Origin: Cristatella mucedo
Taxonomy: Eukaryota > Bryozoa > Phylactolaemata > Cristatellidae
Length of the DNA: 64,000 nucleotides
Assembly: GCA_009760855.2 (NCBI GenBank)
Contig: WPIO01000053.1
Coordinates: 1,567,501-1,631,500, forward strand
Direction of reading: 5' to 3'
The notes under the pieces were generated by a model. That model was not told the origin of the DNA, did not search any database, and worked only from the letters and a program-made list of their open reading frames with translations. The position numbers and the translations under genes were made by a program. Below, piece after piece: positions 59,701 through 64,000 of this stretch. The first letter of the stretch is position 1. Each line of letters opens with the position of its first letter.

Positions 59701-60495
59701 CAGGCAACGGAGCTCCGCCCCAGGCGGCTTCGGCTGCGGAAGCTGGCGATCCGTCGCCGCCGACTGCGCGCCGTCGCTTCTGCAGCTCGATGAGCGAAAA
59801 AGCGACAGGATTGAGGAGGCAAAGGGACAGTGGCGACAGCAGGTAGATGTAGTGGACGAACTCTGGATGTGTGCTCCCGTACATTGCCTTCACTGCAAAA
59901 GCCACGCCGCCAGGCGGCGCTGCTACATCCCTGTACCACTACGCATTCGGCGTGCGACTGCTGGCCGGCGAAAAACGAAAGTTGCTGCCTTTGCACCGTT
60001 ACCGACGGGGTAGCCGAGAGCGAAGTCGTTGCTCTGCGACACGAATATGGCACAAATGGCCGAGGTGGCGAAATTCGTCGGCTTCGTCACCAGCAGTCCC
60101 GTCGCCAGCACCGCTGCGTAGACGCTCAGCTTGGCCAAGCCGACGGAGGCGAGAAAGCTCCACTCGACCGTCGACCAGTCCAGTGTGGCTAGATTCTGAA
60201 ACAGCAGCGCCGGCAGAGCGACCTTGGACACGTAAGCCCCGACGCCGGCGGCGTGCTCGGCCGAGATGATCTTCGTGCGACCGGCTCCGTAACCAAGGAG
60301 GATGCAGAGGAACGTCTGCAGCAAGGTCGGATACAGGCTCTCAATGGCGGCCTGCACGCTGACGTCGTCGTCGGCAGACGTCAGCGCAGCCGTCTGAGAT
60401 TCATTGCTCCCAGAAAGCTTTGCTGCAGCAGCAGCTGCTGCTACTGCTGTCTGAGCATCTCGCGATAGTGACGGCGCTGAGTTGTTGAGCCCCAT
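44688..60495 (-). CDS. GPR155: GPR155/LYCHOS-like lysosomal membrane protein (11 exons found, 3' end missing)
   Basis: Eleven exons join in phase into 900 codons: 60495-60003, 59892-59503, 57829-57712, 56313-56148, 55881-55729, 53336-53253, 51100-50814, 50644-50542, 47903-47783, 46012-45330 and 44789-44688, all with GT..AG introns (110 bp to about 2.6 kb). The product follows GPR155 order: a low-complexity N-terminus; a PIN/auxin-carrier-like transporter domain starting near residue 50, with QSNDFALGYP at 154-163; then GPCR-like membrane segments; a long cytosolic loop in exon 10; and a last helix plus an ILNIGQ end in exon 11. In mammals GPR155 (LYCHOS) sits in the lysosomal membrane, binds cholesterol and relays its level to mTORC1 through GATOR1. 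The start is the first ATG in frame. The C-terminal DEP domain expected after ILNIGQ was not found, so the model is 3'-incomplete. Introns hold SINEs and LINE pieces on either strand. Confidence 0.92.
44964..45112 (-). mobile_element. SINE2 copy in intron 10 of GPR155-like gene
   Basis: Minus orientation (same strand as the host gene), with B-box-like GGGTTCGAGTCC and the GCTATTTAAATGAGGCTTTT end. Confidence 0.78.
45330..46012 (-). CDS. GPR155: GPR155-like exon 10 (cytosolic loop and following helix)
   Basis: The largest exon (683 bp, 227 codons plus two bases). It starts after CCGGCTTCAG, completing a phase-1 codon, and ends at TTG/GTGAGC. Most of it is a poorly conserved Ser/Gly/Glu-rich loop. 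The end, RKLEQAGRHTALLVLLLIAM, is the membrane helix that corresponds to HVLLCLLLIIG in human GPR155. Confidence 0.85.
46049..46215 (-). mobile_element. SINE2 copy in intron 9, diverged
   Basis: Minus orientation, with only a loose match to the B box (GGGTTGGAGCC) and an AATGGAGCTGTTAAATCAGC end. It lies about 37 bases upstream of the exon 10 acceptor. Confidence 0.65.
46220..47330. other. Intron 9 sequence, nothing recognised
   Basis: No exon-like or repeat signature was recognised apart from the flanking SINE2 and LINE-B tail. Confidence 0.35.
47335..47490 (-). mobile_element. LINE-B 3' tail remnant in intron 9
   Basis: A weak minus-strand match to the LINE-B tail (AGAGCTTTAGCTCTCTTAGG and the AGTGTCAGCACA segment), followed by an AT-rich stretch. 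Confidence 0.45.
47783..47903 (-). CDS. GPR155: GPR155-like exon 9
   Basis: 40 codons plus one base. Acceptor TACATATTTCAG, donor AATG/GTAAAT. It encodes a membrane helix, LVIQMAVLALCIVTTIVGMI, then a polar loop. It corresponds to the MITTAVTLFCS helix of human GPR155. Confidence 0.8.
47910..49000. other. Intron 8 sequence, nothing recognised
   Basis: Holds a short direct repeat (ACTCGGCCGGCATTGGCAAC-like, at about 48300 and 48330). No other structure was seen. Confidence 0.35.
49005..49375 (+). mobile_element. LINE-B 3' end in intron 8, antisense to host gene
   Basis: The C-terminal end of LINE-B (GTGCCTTTAGTTCGTATGCT, AAAGCCTGGCACTCACTCC), the untranslated region and the tail with GAAGGAAATTAAGTTCTCTG and ATT bases. 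Confidence 0.82.
49420..49530 (-). mobile_element. LINE-A-related 3' fragment (weak)
   Basis: GTGCCTCCGTCAATAACTCC and a later TAAATAGCCAA stretch match 52855-52960 and, more weakly, the LINE-A 3' untranslated region. Confidence 0.35.
50396..50449. repeat. 27-bp tandem duplication in intron 8
   Basis: Two perfect copies of a 27-bp unit starting AAGTTCACTTGAGAGCTGCC, about 90 bases downstream of exon 8 in gene orientation. Confidence 0.92.
50542..50644 (-). CDS. GPR155: GPR155-like exon 8
   Basis: 34 codons plus the one base that completes the split valine codon. Acceptor GTGGTTGCAG, donor CAG/GTACCT. It encodes the helix IPLALVSIMVLAVWLGATSP, corresponding to IPALLVGVLLITG in human GPR155. 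Confidence 0.85.
50814..51100 (-). CDS. GPR155: GPR155-like exon 7
   Basis: 287 bp. Acceptor TTCTCTTTGTAG, donor TACGT/GTGAGT. It encodes ILVAVGVLGS, a Gly-rich loop, VMVLKVTASWSSCLSFAVFT, then a helix (FTALISITLAA) and a polar insert before the last helix. The pattern follows the middle GPCR-like helices of GPR155 with a longer loop. Confidence 0.8.
51150..51660 (+). mobile_element. Third L2/CR1-type LINE fragment (LINE-C) in intron 6
   Basis: The plus strand encodes GLKALNRLQVVQNSAPKLAR and, further on, FFKSQLKMRLLRSASLRPF, the typical start and end of a CR1/L2 C-terminal region. The wording differs from both LINE-A and LINE-B. Confidence 0.55.
51780..52600 (+). mobile_element. LINE-B copy in intron 6, interrupted by SINE1
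   Basis: Encodes LVNAFATSRLDFCNSLLAGL (after a shift) and RRLQLVHNSAARLVCRERRS. The rest of the C-terminal region follows with stops, then the tail (GAGAGATTAAGTTTTCCGAG) with (ATT)n near 52600. A SINE1 sits at 52220-52345. Antisense to the host gene. Confidence 0.82.
52220..52345 (+). mobile_element. SINE1 copy inside LINE-B
   Basis: 5'-truncated head, excellent B box (GTGGGTTCGAGCCCCGTGG) and a tail with GAAGCGCCTGGACAGAGATT and GTGCTATACTAATGAATTAT. Confidence 0.82.
52855..52965 (-). mobile_element. LINE-A-related 3' fragment (weak)
   Basis: Matches 49420-49530 in the GTGTCCCTCTGTAACTCCAA and AATAGCCAACAG stretches. It lies within intron 6. Confidence 0.35.
53253..53336 (-). CDS. GPR155: GPR155-like exon 6
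   Basis: Exactly 28 codons, phase 0 on both sides. Acceptor TCTCGAATTGCAG, donor CAG/GTAGGG. It encodes PWAMAVLAPTTRALRMPQAL, then SFGLALCQ, aligning without gaps to the human segment that starts IWSLAILLLS. Confidence 0.85.
53840..53949. repeat. 54-bp tandem duplication in intron 5
   Basis: Two imperfect copies of a unit starting GCAGAGCGCAAGTTCTGGCT, at 53840 and 53894. Confidence 0.88.
53955..54955. other. Intron 5 sequence, nothing recognised
   Basis: No exon-like sequence or known repeat was recognised. Confidence 0.35.
54960..55117 (-). mobile_element. SINE2 copy in intron 5
   Basis: Minus orientation and nearly complete: B box GTGGGCTCAAACCC, GCAAGCGGTGATGACACCC and the CGCTATAGAAATGAGGCTGT, TAAATCAGCT end. 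Confidence 0.82.
55729..55881 (-). CDS. GPR155: GPR155-like exon 5
   Basis: 51 codons, phase 0 on both sides. Acceptor TCGTTTTAG, donor ACG/GTGAGT. It encodes AMVLCTVASAPLMFISAIMV, then a loop and KASFDVALLSVACT, close to the human MVISTFVSAPIMYVSAW and VSFDISIVSL segments. Confidence 0.88.
56148..56313 (-). CDS. GPR155: GPR155-like exon 4
   Basis: 166 bp. The first base completes the leucine codon split by intron 3. Acceptor CGATTGGCAG, donor CTT/GTATGT. It encodes FPFITMEFAWLL, then ATFGYLYGTIPTAPSLFVYA, matching the human YAFLYGVFPVAPGVAIFA transporter-domain segment. Confidence 0.9.
57712..57829 (-). CDS. GPR155: GPR155-like exon 3
   Basis: 118 bp, entered in phase 1 and left in phase 2. 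Acceptor TTTCCGTGTAG, donor CT/GTAAGT. It encodes SFSGTALFYLGLSVVGKL and SLLVCSLLIAVKL, the same words as human SFSGSALFYLGLTMVGK and LLITAKL. Confidence 0.92.
57885..57965. repeat. (CA)n/(CACG)n simple repeat in intron 2
   Basis: CACACA and ACGCACGC runs, immediately 5' (in gene orientation) of exon 3. Confidence 0.85.
57970..58635. other. Intron 2 sequence, nothing recognised
   Basis: No exon-like or repeat signature was seen. Confidence 0.35.
58640..58790 (+). mobile_element. SINE1 copy in intron 2
   Basis: TTTGGCCCAGTCGTAAAAGT head, decayed B box (GGGCTCGAGTTCTG) and the AAAGTTCTCTTAGGGTGTTA tail ending in AATGAATTATATTA. Confidence 0.78.
59503..59892 (-). CDS. GPR155: GPR155-like exon 2
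   Basis: 390 bp. Acceptor GCTTTTGCAG, donor CTAG/GTGAGA. It encodes KAMYGSTHPEFVHYIYLLSP, then LNPVAFSLIELQKRR. A Gly/Ala-rich cytosolic insert without a counterpart in the human protein follows, then LKGLALNPVTLFTAIGVLAN and VHQFADVL. A fully conserved transporter-domain exon apart from the insert. Confidence 0.92.
60003..60495 (-). CDS. GPR155: GPR155-like exon 1 (start)
   Basis: 164 codons plus one base, from the first in-frame ATG (60495-60493) to the donor GTCG/GTAACG. Residues 1-50 are low-complexity with poly-Ala. LYPTLLQTFLCILLGYGAGR starts the transporter domain. KVALPALLFQNLATLDWSTV and QSNDFALGYP follow as in human GPR155. The 110-bp intron 1 restores the VK reading with exon 2. 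Confidence 0.92.
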
Positions 60496-60904
60496 GCTGA
60501 GCTGACGGCTAACTTTTGAATCTTGCCTGTCAGTCCATAGTAGCTCGATTATTTGAGATGCAGGCTCGTTCTGGTGGTCGCTCAGGCGATCCTCTGCAGA
60601 CAATGAAGACGCGGGTGGCTCGGCGATACAAAATGCGACAGCTCAGCGTTTCAAGCGACCGGAGAGGCTGTCTTTACACTCTCGCTATTGTTGAAGACAG
60701 GTTTTGCACGCGGCTAGATTCCAGCCCAAGGCTGGCTCCACCATAAGCCAAGGCTGGCCCGAACCAGTCCAAAGGCTAGTCCCCACTAAAATGCCAAAGC
60801 CGCGTTGATCCACTTATAAATTTCCGCGAAAAAGTAGTCCATGGCAAAGAAAAGCATTTACTATGCCAATCAGAGTAGAACCGGGTACAGCTGCACTCTG
60901 TTAC

Positions 60905-61440
60905 ACGTAATAATAATAATAGTAATAATATCCTTGACAAAGTGCCCTCAGAAAACTCAATCGCTCTCTAGGTGCTTTAAATTGGCTGCAGAGGAAACAT
61001 GATCGAATGGTGAGTGGTCTCATGCTTGATAAGCAACATGATGTTAGGGGTAACATGCACAGGGTCAGCATGCGAGTGTGGTTAGTGGAAGCACGTATAA
61101 GCACATAAAGAACGAATCACAGGGATCCACTAAAAACTGTCATAAATAGGTGCGTTTTAAATTTTTTTTACATGTGTTCAAGTCAAGGAATGTCGTGAGC
61201 AAGTCGGGAGTGAGTTCCAGGCTTTGGAAACAAACTAACTAAAGGCATGGTCTCCAAAGAATTTAAGGTTTGTACGAGGTATTGGTAAACTGTTGGATTC
61301 CGAAAAGCGGGTGGTACGATGCTTGCCCTGGCGAGGGAGTAGATCAGATCGGTTGACTGGAGCCAAAGAATGAAGGAACCTAAAAGTTAGCGACAAAACC
61401 TTGAGGTCGATCCGCTGCTTGACTGCAGCCGTAGGCACGA
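60905..61440 (-). mobile_element. LINE-B, C-terminal remnant and 3' tail, abutting GA array
   Basis: The minus strand encodes [20 protein letters not shown] and continues toward PIPRTNLKFFGDHAFS, then the tail toward 60910 with (ATT)n. The copy stops at 61440, where the GA-rich array begins. Confidence 0.82.
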
Positions 61441-61489
61441 GCTACTCTGCCTGGTCGCCCACGCCAGAATTCGTTTGGTGAATCGCGAG

Positions 61490-61809
61490 CGAGAGCGAGA
61501 GCGATAGAGAGAGAGAGAGAGAGAGCGAGAGCGATAGAGAGAGAGAAAGAGAGAGAGAGCGAGAGCGATAGAGAGAAAGAGAGAGAGAGAGCAAGAGAGA
61601 GAGAGAGCGAGAGAGAGCGAGAGCGAGAGAGAGAGCGAGAGCGATAGAGAGAAAGAGAGAGAGAGAGAAAGCGAGAGCGAGAGAGAGCGATAGCGAGAGA
61701 GAGCGATAGCGAGAGAGAGAGAGCGAGAGCGATAGAGATCGAGAGAGAGAGCGAGAGCGAGAGAGAGAGAGAGAGCGAGAGCGATAGAGAGCGAGAGAAA
61801 GAGAGCGAG

Positions 61810-61903
<94 letters not shown>

Positions 61904-61927
61904 CGAGAGCGAGAGAGAGCGATAGAG

Positions 61928-61969
<42 letters not shown>

Positions 61970-62058
61970 CGAGAGAGAGAGAGCGAGAGAGAGAGAGAGA
62001 GCGGGAGAGAGAGAGAGAGAGAGAGTGCGAGAGCGAGAGCGAAAGAGAGAGAAATAGA
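61490..62058. repeat. GA-rich array, about 570 bp
   Basis: (GA)n broken by regularly recurring GAGC and GATA units. Long SLSL/SRSR open frames on the minus strand are products of the repeat. Confidence 0.95.
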
Positions 62059-62059
62059 G

Positions 62060-62480
62060 ATCGTCACCGTCGCTTAAGTCTAGGAAATTGCGCACGCTTG
62101 AATATGCAGAGGTAGTCGGGAGTCGCCTACCCCTGGCTGCGTCTTCTTGACATGAGGAGAGTAAGAAATATTTGTAACCTCGCAAGCACCTGCCTTCCGG
62201 CGCTCAGTCGACGGTTGACCGAGCCATGCCTCACTGCAGTGCGGTTAAAGCACGCGCGGCCGCAAATGGGCGCCGAAAGCGACGATTTATTGCAGGTCGG
62301 TTAATAAAGGATTCGCGCCGGCCGGCGAAAGCGCTTTACGCGCGGTGCGCACAGGTCTGCCTGAGTTTAGCTATCGAACTCCCGAAGCTCGGATGTGACA
62401 ACTCTCCCGTATGCCTGCAGTCGCTAGCCATGGCATCGAGCCCAATGGTGGACCGCTGCAGCATAACAAGATAATAGTAA
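62060..62480. other. Unassigned intergenic sequence
   Basis: GC-rich near 62200-62350. No domain or RNA gene was recognised. Confidence 0.3.
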
Positions 62481-62484
62481 TAAT

Positions 62485-62595
62485 AATAACAATTCAATCG
62501 CGTTTCATTCGCAGCAGCAAATGTAAAACTCATAGAAAGACATTGAGTTCTCTGAGGGAGATGTATCTAGTGCACTATTGTTATTATTCTCCTTT
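62485..62595 (+). mobile_element. LINE-B 3' tail remnant
   Basis: GCAGCAAATGTAAAACTCAT and AGACATTGAGTTCTCTGAGG, then TTATTATT. Confidence 0.65.
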
Positions 62596-62599
62596 TTAT

Positions 62600-63235
62600 C
62601 ATTATCCTACGAGCGGCCAACAGCTTGTAGCTTGTGGAACACAACTTCGCAGTTCAGATTGCGTAGCTGTTCGTCGCCATAGGTCGCCACAGCTCTCGTG
62701 CTCTCGAAGCCTGAGTCTCGCTGAAGCTACTGAAGCTGCAGCCCCGAGCTCTATCAGTGATACTGCTTTATTGTCTCCCATCTGAACTCCTGAACTCCTG
62801 GGCGTAGTTTCTATTCTCTCGGATCCAACTCTTAGTGTTGTTTCTTAGATTTTTAGTCTCCTTTTAATTCGCTCTAAACCCTCGGCTGATGGTATTCCTG
62901 CGCCTGCACACCAGCCTCGCGCCTTACATAATGCAGCGTGTTAGATGATGGCTATTCTCGCTATTATATTGCTGATGGCTATTCTCGCGCCAGCCTATCA
63001 GCCCAGCCTCACGGTTAATGTAAAGCACTAGTCGGTTCACATCCTGACCGCGTCGTCTGCCCAAGGCTACATCCTAACCTGAGTAGATCTCGCTGCTGTC
63101 ACATTTCCGCAGCACTCTGCTCCGGTTAACTAATGGTTCCCTCTCTCGGTGTTCTACATGGCTAGGTCAGCACTAGAGGTTGCTCTATGCGCCCTACTTA
63201 AACCCACTAGGGAAAAGGCTCACATCGTTGCGAGC
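62600..63235. other. Unassigned intergenic sequence
   Basis: A short direct repeat (GATGGCTATTCTCGC at 62946 and about 62973). Nothing else was seen. Confidence 0.3.
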
Positions 63236-63239
63236 TGCC

Positions 63240-63425
63240 TATAATAATAATTGTCCATTTGATAAAGCGCCCTCAGAGAACTCAGTCTCTCTTTCGAGGC
63301 ACTTTACATTTGCTGCAAAGGAAGCACGATCGAAAGGTCAGTGGTAGCAGGCTCAATAAACAACAAGAACAACATGGATAGGAGTTATATGCACACGGTC
63401 AGCTTGCACTTAAAGTTAGTAGACA
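63240..63425 (-). mobile_element. LINE-B 3' tail fragment
   Basis: A minus-strand tail with CAGCAAATGTAAAGTGCC, GAGTTCTCTGAGGGCGCTTT and ATTATTATTAT, plus upstream untranslated sequence. Confidence 0.8.
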
Positions 63426-63429
63426 GAGG

Positions 63430-64000
63430 TTGCCTGAGAGTTGCCCTTGAGAGCACATTTATGTTTAATAGTTTCATCCAGCACACTTGATTAAGTGGTG
63501 GCCGATCAATTAATGAATAAATTCATTTACTATAACTTGGCAACGAGTTTCAAACGAGATTTAGAGCAAAAAATATGCGTAGAAACTGATCCGCTACAAG
63601 CTTCCTTGCAAGAGACGTTCTAAGCAATGCTGATCTGGGTAGGGCCTAGTTAGGGCACGTTCTCCTCATCTGGGGAGCTCTTAAAAAGTACGGGTACGAC
63701 TAGATTGGGTCTTTGGTAATTTCCTTCTGCTATCTATGGCTTGCATCTCCTTTCGGCGCCGATGAAGCCCAGGCACGCCCATTCCCAAACCCTAACCCAT
63801 TCTCGCCGTTCTTATAAGGCTCGCTTCTTATCCGGCTCACCGAGCTCCCCTTTTCGGCCTTTTTCGACTACTCGGGAAACTCGGAGTCCTTTCCCCAGCT
63901 TCCCGGCGTCAGATCGTCGTTCCTTGAACTAAATTGAATTCAGCCTGTGACCGAGCCTACGGTTAGCACCGAAAGTCAAAAAATCACACACGGTTTTTGT
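63430..64000. other. Unassigned intergenic sequence to window end
   Basis: No gene, RNA gene or known repeat was recognised. Confidence 0.3.

Noticed and set aside
61387-62185. Long Ser/Leu/Arg-repeat open frames
   Set aside because: Low-complexity translation of the GA-rich array, fused at one end to antisense LINE-B.

Overview
This is a stretch of animal nuclear genome, most likely from an invertebrate. The evidence is split genes with GT..AG introns, metazoan gene families (SMYD4, a poly-C2H2 zinc-finger protein, GPR155/LYCHOS), L2/CR1-type non-LTR retrotransposons, tRNA-derived SINEs, Tc1 and hAT relics, and long simple repeats. Nothing bacterial is present (no operons, no CRISPR array, no prokaryotic RNA genes). 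The phylum cannot be fixed from the window.

Three host genes can be supported. (1) A SMYD4-like TPR/MYND/SET protein lies at 11403-13577 (+) in one uninterrupted, very GC-rich exon. (2) A protein with 14 C2H2 zinc fingers lies at 30121-31653 (+), also one coding exon, just after a (CT)n tract that ends in a plausible 3' splice site. (3) A GPR155/LYCHOS-like lysosomal membrane protein runs on the minus strand from 60495 to 44688. I joined 11 exons with consistent phases and GT..AG boundaries into 900 codons covering the transporter-like and GPCR-like membrane domains. The expected C-terminal DEP exons were not found. The three genes look unrelated in function.

The rest is mainly mobile-element debris. 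LINE-A (3' end with short ACATT-type repeats) and LINE-B (3' hairpin tail followed by (ATT)n) are 5'-truncated and broken in every copy. SINE1 (tRNA-like head) carries the same 3' tail as LINE-B, so LINE-B was probably its mobilising partner. SINE2 has another tRNA-like head and a tail with no partner LINE here. There are also a 953-bp near-palindromic foldback element inside a LINE-B copy, a 175-bp non-autonomous hAT of the SPIN (Space Invaders) family with a perfect 8-bp target-site duplication, a Tc1 transposase relic and a hAT transposase C-terminal relic.

Layout: 0-5.7 kb LINE-A/LINE-B/SINE1 debris; 5.7-11 kb mostly unassigned, with a coding-like relic and a dispersed repeat; 11-14.2 kb SMYD4; 14.3-29.7 kb repeats, ending in a ~530-bp (CAGG)n array; 30.1-31.7 kb zinc-finger gene; 32-44 kb repeats, including the foldback and SPIN; 44.7-60.5 kb GPR155-like gene with repeat-filled introns; 60.9-64 kb LINE-B pieces and a ~570-bp GA-rich array.
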